This document shows, piece by piece, positions 1 through 12,400 of a stretch of 64,000 bases of DNA. The translations under genes and the position numbers were made by a program. Positions within the stretch are counted from its first letter, which is position 1. Every line of letters begins with the position of its first letter. The stretch is from Phymorhynchus buccinoides (Eukaryota > Mollusca > Gastropoda > Neogastropoda > Raphitomidae): contig CM065682.1 of NCBI GenBank assembly GCA_017654935.2, forward strand, positions 44,189,536 to 44,253,535. Reading direction: 5' to 3'. Under the pieces are notes generated by a model that saw only the letters and a program-made list of their open reading frames with translations, was not told where the DNA came from and did not search any database.

Positions 1-70
1 CAATCATATCACCTACTCTACTCTAGGCTAGGTATCCGCAGATAAAATAAGCCTTTCCTCATAGGTCATA

Positions 71-613
71 TCATTTGTACCAACAATCTTTCAGGTCTTT
101 TCGTTGGGGGTCCTGAAGTGCACCCAATACAGAAAGGGCATCGGTGAAGATGACAACCAGCTTGTGTGCCTTGTCTTGATGTTCACTGACGTGGGCCGCT
201 GCAGTTCTAATGGCCTCTTCTTCTGCCCTGAAGTTGGAGGAGTACTTGCCAGTCGCAATGGGAATATGGGTCTCCTCGTCTGCGTACCTTATGTACACAC
301 CGCCTCCTCCATTCCTTGTTGCTTCCATGGCGGAGCCATCTGTGTAGACGTGAGTCCATTTCTCCCCAGGGTAGGCGTACTGAATGAGCTCTAGGGTCAG
401 TGATTTCCTCTCTTGGTCCAACTGTGTTCCTTTCTTCCCAATGACTGGTATGTCTGTGCATATGGCTGGGAAGTTCCGTCGGTCCCATGAGGGAACAGAT
501 GCTGTGGATGGTATTGGTGTAGGCATGTGATCCAACATTTCTGGCTCTCTTCTTTCGAGCATCCTGCTATGATGGATGAAACTCGATCTCTTGAGTCTCC
601 CTTTCGTTGGCAT
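71..613 (-). pseudogene. Non-LTR retrotransposon RNase H domain fragment
   Basis: A 180-codon frame carries the RNase H signature of LINE polyproteins. It shows HVYTDGSAME (first Asp), SSNFRAEEEAIRTAA (Glu) and VVIFTDALSVLGAL (second catalytic Asp), with a Gly-rich GGGGVYI strand between. The C-terminal His/Asp part of the domain and the upstream reverse transcriptase are missing, so this is a truncated copy. Jockey/I-type LINEs carry such a domain, but the clade is inferred. It is unrelated to the gene at 4842. Confidence 0.75.
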
Positions 614-818
614 TCTTTATGTTAATTGGTAGATCATTCCACATATGAACAACACAATATTACAGGGCTACAGATTGATTTCTATACCGGAAACCCCGTT
701 TGTAATGCATCATAATCGTCAATAGGATGACGGAGGATGTCAAGAGAAAGAAGAAGAAGAATTATGACAATGTTGGGGAGGTTCTTGTCAGCTTCAACTA
801 GGCCCAGGGACAGGGTTG

Positions 819-1010
819 TCGTATGCAAAAAAGTAGCATTGTGTAACTGTAAATACTTCGCTCGCTACTTGAGTTAGCATTTGCGAACGCAATTTCACTT
901 TTTCCGTATTTGAAACACTTTTCCGTACTCAAATCGTTCATATTTCATAACATTACGGAAAAAAGTGAAATTTAAAAAAATTTGCTCAATGTCGCAAATA
1001 TTTAGTCTCA
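819..1010. mobile_element. Left part of a split foldback MITE
   Basis: Starts TCGTATGCAAAAAAGTAGC and carries CTTCGCTCGCTAC. The interior contains inverted copies of a GTGAAATT/AATTTCAC module. It resembles the intact copy at 46793-47037 in reverse orientation, but stops abruptly after AGTCTCA. The missing right end is found at 4333-4379. Confidence 0.65.
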
Positions 1011-1302
1011 GGGCCGTGCATGAATACCTTGCAATGCATCATAAAGAAATTTTGGGGGCAGTTTTTACTTAACTTTATATAGCTGATTGAAAATCTGATA
1101 GGGGCCGGGCTGAAAAGTTTGGGCAATTTTAAATATTAACGTAATTTCAAAATGGCCGCCAGCGAGGTTCAAAGATATAGGATTGATACACCATTCACTC
1201 AATATAAGGACATAAATTACACGCAAGCTTGGATAATGGCTAGTTTATACCTGGTTTATAGGTTTTAAAGCAAAATGCAACCAACAGTAGATTCTTTTTT
1301 AA

Positions 1303-1445
1303 CCCTTTCAGTTTCACTGCCAAAGTCGCATTTTACCACCACAGTGATTTAACACAGGTCTATGTCACTAAAACATATCAAATTGGGGTCTATTATCCAA
1401 AGACCCTATTGTCTTACTCTTAGTTTTGGGAAGTAAGGATAAACA

Positions 1446-1486
<41 letters not shown>

Positions 1487-1584
1487 GTCACAGAAGAATC
1501 CCCAATATTGCAGATAGATTTCGTTCTCTACCCAGGTAAATTTAATGGACATTTTTTGCTGAAATATGGGTGGCGGTGAAAGGG
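1303..1584. mobile_element. TTAA-flanked MITE, family A, with internal (AT)n
   Basis: Flanked by TTAA at 1299-1302 and 1585-1588. Termini CCCTTTCAGTTTC and GGCGGTGAAAGGG are inverted, as in the better copy at 31547-31784, to which this one is reverse-oriented. An (AT)n microsatellite at 1445-1486 has expanded inside. TTAA targets are typical of piggyBac-type transposition. No transposase is present. Confidence 0.7.
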
Positions 1585-1784
1585 TTAATTTAAAAATAGA
1601 TTTCATATACGCTTTAAGTTTAACCTTCACAGGATGCTGCTTTTGACTTTGCGGTAAGCATCGTGTGGGTTCACCCACACCCATACATTTTAAAGAGGAC
1701 TAAATATGTTTATACTTATTTTGGACAATGTGGGTTCACTGGAACCCATACTCCATGCGCGCGCACATGCACACACACACAGAC

Positions 1785-2394
<610 letters not shown>

Positions 2395-2463
2395 AACGAA
2401 ATTTTATTTAACCAGGGAAACATGAGATAAGCAATACAATGCTTTTTTCCACCCAGCCCTGGG
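2395..2463. repeat. 69-bp module between GA tracts, also at 45238-45305
   Basis: The ACGAAATTTTATTTAACCAG ... CACCCAGCCCTGGG block is non-microsatellite sequence embedded in GA repeats. A near-identical block occurs at 45238-45305, again near GA tracts. Confidence 0.7.
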
Positions 2464-3040
<577 letters not shown>

Positions 3041-3420
3041 GAGATTTGCCATTTCATTATTGTACTATACTATAAAAAAAGTATAATTATACATTCCGGC
3101 CCTCTGGGATGGCATAGATCTGCCCTTTTCTGGCAGTCATGGTTGGAAACGACTGACTAGTATACATTATTATTGGATACTATTACTACTCTAGATCTAA
3201 CACTGTCCTTTCTCTTATACAGCTGCTGCAGCTTCTATGACTACTTCTGCTATTGCTATGCAACTATTACTACTAGTACTACTACTACTACATCATCATT
3301 GCTAATTGCTTCTTTTTTTAACGACTTTCCTTACCATAGAAGAAAAGTCTTGGTTTCCACGAGATCATTCCTTCACGCATCATGAAAAAAATGTTAGAAG
3401 AAAATGAGCATTCTGTTATC

Positions 3421-3860
3421 TTCAGAGTCTGTAAAAAATAAACTAAAAAATTTAAACCCTTATAAAGCTCAAGGACCTGATGGTATTCCACCTAGGGTGT
3501 TAAAAGAATTATGTGATGAACTTGCGCAACCATTAAGTACACTTTTTAATATATGTCTTTAGAGTCCGGTGATATTCCTGAGGATTGGAAAACTGCATAT
3601 ATATGTAACACTAACAGCGATTTTTTAAAAAGGAACTAGATCAGACCTGGGGAATTATAGACCAGTTAGTCTAACATGTATAGCTAGCAAAGTTTTGGAG
3701 TCATTAATTAGGGATGAAATAGTTTCCCACATGACAGAAAATGAATTATACGAAATGTCAACACGGCTTTAGAAGAAAAAGATCTTGCGTCACTCAACTA
3801 CTAGAAGTTATACTTATAAATAGATGATTTTACCAGTGTTTTGGATAACAGATCTACACT
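3421..3860 (+). pseudogene. Decayed LINE reverse transcriptase fragment
   Basis: Conceptual translation in shifting frames shows a clear non-LTR reverse-transcriptase order: AQGPDGIPPRVLKELCDE, ending LFNICL at a stop; SGDIPEDWKTAYI in a second frame; GNYRPVSLTCIASKVLESL then RDEIVSHMTENELYE; and a TQLLEV remnant. At least one in-frame stop and two frameshifts are present. This is the fingers/palm start of a CR1/L2/Jockey-type RT; the catalytic YxDD region is not seen. It lies inside the insertion that splits the element at 819. Confidence 0.75.
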
Positions 3861-4325
3861 ACAATTTTTTTCTTCTTTCCACGTGACGTGTGCAGTATTG
3901 ACTCGGCGCGATGCTCGGAGCGCCATTACGGATTTTTTAATTCCAATTCATGGTTTCTTGTGTGACAGTGTGTTAGCTTTGGAATGAAAATATCATCATT
4001 GCTATATATGTATCTTTCAGAAATTAAATGTGAGTTAGAGTACTTAGACTTTATTCTGGGTGATTTTTTTAAATAAAAGATTTGGTGTGACGTTCGGAGT
4101 TACTTCCCATCACTTGGTATTCAATATTATGAATATAGATTATCGGTTCGATTGATCAGAGTGAGACTGAAAGGGTTAATTGATGACGAGTTAGCCCACC
4201 TGGCCCCCAGCGGATTTGTTATGTACAGACATTAAAGTTTTAGAAACAGCCAAAAAAATTCTTTATAAGAAACTTCAAGGTTATAGATACGTTATATAGA
4301 GAGGGCTCCCAGACTATATAGTATA

Positions 4326-4379
4326 AGTCTCATAGTAGCGAGCGAAGTATTTACACGATGCTACTTTTTTTGCATACGA
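4326..4379. mobile_element. Right end of the split foldback MITE
   Basis: Begins AGTCTCA (also present at 1004-1010) and continues TAGTAGCGAGCGAAG ... GCTACTTTTTTTGCATACGA, the inverted complement of the terminus at 819. Together with 819-1010 it makes an element of about 238 bp, close to the 245 bp of the intact copy at 46.8 kb. Confidence 0.6.
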
Positions 4380-4841
4380 TTCAGCTACTCACTACTCAGC
4401 CTACTGGCCCGAGAGTTAGACTAAGTTTGAACAATTTGGCAAGCAAAATACAATGCATGTTCCCTCCCTTCAGTTTTGACAAGAAGTACAAGCGCAAAAT
4501 ATGTCAGTAACAACCGGCACAGATAATTTAGCAAACTAGCAAACTTACCATCTAGGCCTACTCTAAAACAATTGGCAACTTGCACTGACAACCTGTTGCG
4601 CTGTCAACTTTTGTCGGCTGCATGCTGATGCCAGAAAGTGAAAGTACGACATCTCAACATCTCTTATGTGGGTATTTAAGCAATAATTCTTGGCATTCTC
4701 TGCGCTTTGCATACATTAAATATAATGAGTGAATAACACTGTAATTTCAATGTCTTAAGAAAAGAGGATTTTGAAAAAAAGTGACAGTTTATATTTACGA
4801 CTACACTTTGACGACACTTGCCAGCGTGTAAAGACACGATC

Positions 4842-5009
4842 ATGGCCGCCTCGTCACCAAGCGAAGCCACTGTTGTACCTTCTAGCGCTGCTGCATCCAA
4901 TTATACCGGCATAACGATGAGTGCAGGTGCAAGTAGCCAAACTCCAATCAATCTTAATGGGCATATTAATCAGTCCGAAGAATCTGAATCTGATCAGTCT
5001 GTTTTCAAG
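4842..5009 (+). CDS. PDXDC1: PDXDC1 exon 1 (start codon)
   Basis: Residues 1-56. The ATG at 4842 sits in a good context (GATCATGG) and opens [12 protein letters not shown]. The segment is Ser/Ala/Thr-rich, then acidic (SEESESDQS), and probably disordered. The donor AAG|GTGAGA leaves phase 0, which matches exon 2. Reading on into the intron meets a stop at 5100. No similarity to vertebrate N-termini is seen, so the start is inferred from frame, context and splice phase. The 5'UTR and transcription start were not located. Confidence 0.72.
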
Positions 5010-6201
5010 GTGAGAAAAAGGAGTAACCGCAGCACTGTGACTGACAGTGACAGTGTCAGTGACACTGCACAGCCAAACGCATCACTTCTGACTTTACATT
5101 AATTTAGAGTACTTACTTATTTAGTTATTTCATATATTTGTAGTGCCCTATATGTGTCTTTGCGACCGGGAGGACGTTAAATGTTTTTTTCTTTCTGTAG
5201 TCTACAAACTAGTTAGTCATCTTGATCTTGATTTTTTTTTTATCCCGGCAGGAATCCAACTTTGGCCAATGTTTTCAGTACAATGTTTGCTGTATGTTGG
5301 TCTACTTCTTGCCGTGGAGTGATCTTTCGTTTTGTTTTTTTCCACAGATGTTAGGTTCTGCTCAGCAGGTACCTCTCCTTGCAGTTGCACTATCTTGAAG
5401 AACATAGTGAGGCGTTGGTCTTTACGCCTTGTCTAGTGGTGGGAGTTTTTGTTAGAGAGAAAATGGAGTTTTACTTTTACGTCCTCTTGGTCTGATGGGA
5501 GTTTTCTACCTGTGCATCCTGGCGTCCGGTCCGAGTAATTCTGCGTAATAAACCTTGGCCGCTCGCCTTTGGATGTTCTCTAGTCTGTCTACATGAGTAC
5601 ATCTTTCCGCAGATATGGGTCCCATACACTGGCACTGTACTCAAGCGTTGAACGCACAAGTGCAATGTAGGCTCTGTTCATCTGCATTCAGATGGACAGA
5701 AACGTAGATTTTGGCGGAGAAACCCTAACGTCGAGCTCGCTTTCTTGACCATGACATGTACTTGTTAATCTTAATCAGTTAATGACCATTGAATATGATT
5801 GATTAAAATCATTAATGCAGCAATGGTAGATCTAGTACTAGTACTAGTAGTAATAGATTTATAAATAATAATAATAATAATACATAGTATTTAATTTACA
5901 TAGTGCCTTTCTTTAGAATTAAACTGAAGACAGTACAAATACGGGTCTATTTGAGTATTTTGAGGATATTTAGTCAGTTACTAGAGTTAGTGCAACTGTA
6001 ATCTGAAGAAGATACATTTCTTGTGTTCATTTATCTTTATTTTGTTCTTGTGCTGGAAGTGGGGATTGGCCTACCAGGCTACCAGTTGCTGTTTCCAGAA
6101 AAAGAGAGATGGATAGGGGCTATGGTTAACCCGTTGCTGTTTCCAGAAAAAGAGAGATGGATAGGGGCTATGGTTAACCCATTGCAAGCAATGGCCTTCC
6201 T

Positions 6202-6232
<31 letters not shown>

Positions 6233-6447
6233 CTTTTTTTCTTTTTTTTTTTTTTTTTTTTTTTCTTTTTTTTTTTTTGAGTAGACAGACAACAAGTCGG
6301 TCTTTTTACTGTCCCGATCCAGATACAAAACTGTCAAATAATGGATTTCAACACACACACACACATACACACACACACACACATTGTCTGAATCACTTTT
6401 AGTGGAAGGACGTTAAACTGAAGAAGAACACACACGCACACGCACAT

Positions 6448-6492
<45 letters not shown>

Positions 6493-9400
6493 TGTATGCA
6501 CAAACACACAGAGTGACATGCAGTGATACAATACACACATAAAAAGACACTGATAGTGTGATACTGATACAGTGATAGTACTATGACTAGTATGAGAGAC
6601 AAACAGATAATATAGAGATACTCACACAGAGAGAGAGATGCTTGAGGAGAGACAGAGACTGAGAGAGTGTGTACAGTAGGCTAGCAGCACTATGAACATA
6701 TTGTAGTAGTACTCACTAGTAGTAGTAATACTAATGCTAATAGTACTTAGTAGCAGTACCACCCGTAGTTGTAACTAGTTGTTTTGCAGAGAACTGCTTA
6801 TGTTGATCAGAAACCGAAAAGATCATCACACCACCTCTGCGTATTGTTCCTGGGGAGGCCAGTCTATTCTTGGCATCAAGATAAAAATCCAAGGACATAC
6901 CGTAACTTTAACCCTTTCGCTGCCCCACGACGTATATATACGTCCTCTATAGCGCTTCAGTACTTGCCACCGACGTATATATACGTCGCCGCTAAGCAGC
7001 GATATTGCCGTGTTAAAAAATCGCACGGCAAGCCGGCGGCGCATGCGCAAGTAGTAGGCGGCACTGAAGGGGTTAATAAGCTACAAAAAAGCAACCCACC
7101 TCACACTGGCATATAATAATAATTTTTTGATATATATATGAAGAACAAAGATCCATGTACTCTGATGTAGTAATTCCCCTATTTACTCTTTTCTGTAAAA
7201 TATTAACATGATTATGATGATATTGATAATGTCACCAAAGTGACAGCTTGACGGCTTGTTTCAAATTTGGCCTGTGTTTACTTTTAGTTTAACTTAGATT
7301 CTATTAATACATTAAAAAATCATTTATAAATAATTCTACACATTTTATAGCGCCTAATCTTGAAAAAGCCCTAAGTGCTTACAATAATAAATGAATAAAC
7401 CACTAAGCAATATAAATAAATAAACGACAAAAATATATTATGCACACACACGCACGTCTATCATCTCATCTTTCATTTTTATAAAGGACAATCTTTGAAA
7501 TGAATAGGTCAATGCATTTTCTTCAGCTAGGCTAAACTTCAGACTGCTGTGATTTATCAAAATGGCCAACACTCACCCTACCAACTTTAAATGCTCATAA
7601 CTCTAAAACAGAAAAAGTTACAAGAATGGTTCTTATGTCATTTTTGAAGAGAATTGCCTGAAGTTTCCAACTACCATTTTCTCAGAATGGTCATTTTCAC
7701 ACTTAAGTTAATGTCCTTTTCGTGATTTTGGGTCACATATAACTTATATTTAAGTTATATAATTTGTGTTATAAAGCTTGACGGCTTGCTTAACTTTAAT
7801 CCCTACCATACTAGTATTACTACGGCTACTACTAATACTTCTCCATCGCTCCCCTCTATTTTCCCATAATATAAATAATAAAATCCCACCTCAGAATATC
7901 ATGTTTAGATTTAAAAGAATGTTTTAAGAAAGAGAATAATGACTCAAATCCATATATATATTGTGATAGTTTTAACTGTTAAAAGTGCCATTTGATTTTG
8001 TTTTTATTACAGAAAATGCTGAATCCAATGCTGTCAGACTTGGAAACCAAGGTTTCTGCTTCATCTCAGATGTTTGACAAAGCCAGGTAAAATACAGAAT
8101 AGTGACAGTCACAGCATCGATAAAGTTAGATAACGTAACACTAACACTGTAACAGACAGAAATTGACACACATTGTCATATATTCTATTGATATTAACAC
8201 TTTCTCTTGTTTTTCTGTTTATTTTTTGTAATAATGAAGTATGAGTTTAAAAAAAAAAAATGTCATGTTATAACTTATAATGTTTGTTATAACTGAAGGT
8301 TAACAATTTTGTATTATATAATATTAGTGAATATCATTAATAGAAATTTGTTTAATATTAGGGCTACCACTGAATGACTGATACTATCATTGATAGCATC
8401 CGTCTTGTGGGTTTTGTTGCTTTTGTGCTTATTTTTTAAAACCAATAAAATATTTGGTAACGGTAAATATTTCATAGATAATGTATTGTATTTTGTACTA
8501 GTGTAGCTTGGCCAAATATCTAAGATAATGTAATGGGCGCATGACATTTAATTTGTACCGATTCTAAAGAAGTTACAATGATTTTTTTAAATGCTTCGTT
8601 GACAGGTCGGCGGGTGTGGACAGGAAACAAAGAGTGAAAAGGCTGCTGTCTGCACACAGTCCGGAACCTTTGCATAAACGGTAAGTCTAATCTTCTTCTG
8701 CGTTCCCAGGCCATATGGCCATAATGGGTAAGGTACATGTGTCCGGTTTTCAGTTTTCACTGATCTCCCTGCTGCGTGCAGCCGACACATTCTGATTTCG
8801 GAGGAGCTCAAAGGAGAAAACTTAATTGGAAGATTTTTGGAAAACAGGCAGGAGAATGGGCCCATAAGTCAGAAAGATAGTAGATGATAGAAATCTAAGG
8901 GGAAAGGCAATCCAAGAGAGTGACAGATTAGAGGAAGTTACAAGCACAGAACTTCCAGAAGGTGTGGGAACTATTTTTATGAACGACCCCCCTCCCCCGG
9001 TATCCTCACGGGGAGTAAGTCTAATCAATGTGTGTGGCTATAGCTGTGTGTGCCTGTGGAATGTGCTTGCGTAAGCTTGCATACAAAAATTACAATTGTG
9101 TCTCTGTCATACTCCTCACAACAAAGGCAAAGTGACGAGACAAAACAAAACATGTATGATTTTGAACAAACGTGTCTTTTTAAAACAACATAAAAAACAC
9201 AACAATACTTCCCCTCTTCACGGTCAAGTAGTACTTCCCCTCTCCACAGTATCATACTGACAAAGCTTGAGGAATTGTCCTTTGAACACCAAATTCTTTT
9301 TCCAATGTTAAACACTTCGACCAGTGGACCTTGACGACAGCTAAAAAATGTTTTTTGAAACTGTTGCATTTTTACGATTAGATAAATAAAATGGTGGGAA

Positions 9401-12400
9401 TTTTGCACTTGTGCTTTTCCACAAGAGTTACATTTGATATGGCAAAGCTTCTGTTTAATTATCACCCGCGGAGTTTACGGAGCGAAGGTGATATTGTTTT
9501 TGTTGTGTAAGTGGCTGTGCCAGTGTGTGTATGTGTATGTATGTATGTATGTGGGTTTGTTAACAGCATATCACCATGAAGGAATAAAGATAGGAAGATG
9601 AAACTTGATGTGCATGTAGGCTAGGTACTGTAGATGTGCCTTTTGGTGTCAAGGTCAAGGTTATGACCTTGCTGTATGACCTTGAAAACTGAACATCTAT
9701 TTTTAGCCATATCTTGGGCACCAGTCAACATATGATGTTGAAACTTGGTATGAAGGTGGTTTGGCTTATGCTCCTTCCGAATATTGTTGACCAATCAAGG
9801 TCAAGGAGATCGCTGGACCCTGAAAATTGGGGGGTCGGAAAACAAGCGTAACTCTGCGGGTGATTCTCGAATGCTACATTCGACAACTTTTCAATCTGGT
9901 TTTGACAGTTATCATTGTGGTACTGGTACTGGAAAGTCTGTAAACAGACCTTTACAATAATTATTTGTAAACTTATTGCTTTTGTAGGAGTGAGTTGCTG
10001 GACTCCATCCTGGACAAGATAGAGCAGCTGGTGTTCTTCCGAGAGATTGAGGGAACTGATGAAGTTCAAATGCTGTGAGTATCTTACCTTTCCGTTTTAA
10101 ATGTCAGATTTGGGAAATTGTGCATCTGCATTGAAGTACACAATGCTGTTCATCATCAACGTTGTTAATAATGACATTTTTTATACATCTACATGTACCC
10201 AGGATATCCGTCACCATCAATAGAGATCTTTTTGCTACATTTTGATGTTGTTGTTGATTAATGATAGATTGTGTGCTCGTCGGTTGTGTTCTACCATTAC
10301 CGTTATATCTATCAGCTGCTGCTCTGGGAAGCTGGGCTGAAGTTTATGGGGACTTTTGCCGATGTTGGAGAAGGTCCCAAAGGTCAAATAATCTCCAAGC
10401 TGGTGCAGTACACGCTAGTATGAATCCCTCCTATTTTTTTAGAGCACCCCATCATTCTCAAAAGAATGAGCTGGATAATTATTTGATCATGCGGTTTTTT
10501 TATAATGACTGATTTGAAGTTTGATCCAATTCAAACACCTTATTTTATTCTTTGGATGATTTGGTAATAGTTAGTCAAATGATTTGGAAAAAGAAGTATT
10601 GACATGGTTTTTATGTTGTGATATTTTTTCTTATTGATTTACTGTTTTTCTGGTACTCTTCTTTGGGAGAAAAAAAAACTTTGTAAAAATTTTATCTTTG
10701 TGAAGGACCTTTTTTTTTCTTATAGTTTCAGATCTGATAGGGATAAGATTAGTAATGACATCATCTTTTTGCCAGATTGATTTTATACCACAGTAAATTT
10801 GAGACCGTACTTTAAAAACCATCATTTTTGTCAAAATAAATTTTGAGAATTTCTTGGTGTTCTACCAGATTGCGCGGTACAGTATGACATTATTTTGCCG
10901 CAGGGACCATTTGTCCTTGCCGGACATCAACCCAGTGGTCAAGACGTCACTGGTGTCCCACAGCCTGAAGGCCTACCTGACCACCCTGCCGGAGCCCGAT
11001 CTGAGGAGGATCAGCAACAAGCTCAGCGCCGACTGCCAGCTTTGGCTCTCCAGACTCTTCAGGTATATAGGCACCTCAGGCTGTCTGTGTGGTCATGATG
11101 ATTTTTGGTGTGTTCTTCTTCTCTTTACAAGCAGTGTTAAGTTTGACATGCATTATGTACATCTCTGAGGCACAAAACTGTCTGTCATCTCACATGCTGG
11201 GTTTCAGATCAGTGCGTTACTAAAACATTGTAGCAAATTTTCACCAGGCGCAAAGGTGCATTTTTCTGTGCCGTAACTATTACTAGTTAAACTTAAAGGG
11301 AGGAAATTTGTCATAAAGGTTTTGCAGTGTATAGAGCAGAATTTTATGTTTGTGCTCATATGTCTTCCTCTGCCTCCGTTACTACTAGTGAAACCTAATA
11401 ATAATTTATTTCTGTGATTTCATTAAGTCATGTTCGCAGACAGTAGTATAATTTTTTACATGACAGTAAGGTCCACACAAATTTAAATGCATAGATGCCT
11501 TATGTTTTTGTGTTTCTTTTCTTCTTTTTTTTGGGGTGGTGGTGGTGGTTGTGTTTAACCACTGGGCAAATATATTTGCCCAATACACCACTCTATGCTC
11601 CTGCCAAATGCAAATGCATTCACTGCCAAGCACCTTGCCGTGCATTTGTCTGTTTTTAGAACCTTTGTCACTGTTTCTGCCATTAAAACAATGCATGTAT
11701 GTACATTCAAAAAAATAGTTACTTCCCTCTTGTCCGTTGAGATGCAGCGGACAACCAAGAACAGCAAAAAATTACATGGCGTTAGAAGAGTTAAGACACT
11801 TTCACGAATATTTATCATCCTGAAAACCCTTGATCATCCTTAGAGGTTGAAAACTTTTGTGTGACTTAAAAAACAAATTTTTATGTTACTTTTTAAAACT
11901 TTTCTCATCCTCAGGTTTGAAGACTCTTGCGTGATGTATCACGATGACGAGCGTGAAGGGCTGGTGCGCATCTGCCGACTAGCTCTGTACCACAGCTTCC
12001 CCAAGTACGCGACAGACGGCTTCGATGCTCTGTACTCCCGGCCCCCTGTCATATACGTCAGCGCCGCCGCCAGGCCCGGCCTGGGCCACTACCTGTGTTT
12101 GCAGGTTGGTCAGTTTCCACAGCATACAAATTCCCCACATTGTAACTGCTTTATGTTTGTTTATTTTCCCCCAGAGAACTATTTTGTAGCTAAGACCAAG
12201 TACTTGTCCAATTTTTTCTTCTTCTTTTTTTCCTTTCGCTTAGGCAAGTTATTTTCCCACTGGTTGTGATTAGAGTAAAAGAAAGATCTTAGAAGTGTTG
12301 TATAAAAACCTTGGATTGGGCTATGCCAGTGGTGGTAGCTAAAAGTAGCTACAGTGGAAGGGAAAGACCTTAGAAGTGTTGTATAAAAACCTTGGATTGG

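Noticed and set aside
9025..9465. 146-codon minus-strand frame with many Cys
   Set aside because: I could not recognise a family and it lies in an intron between repeats; no splice or start support.
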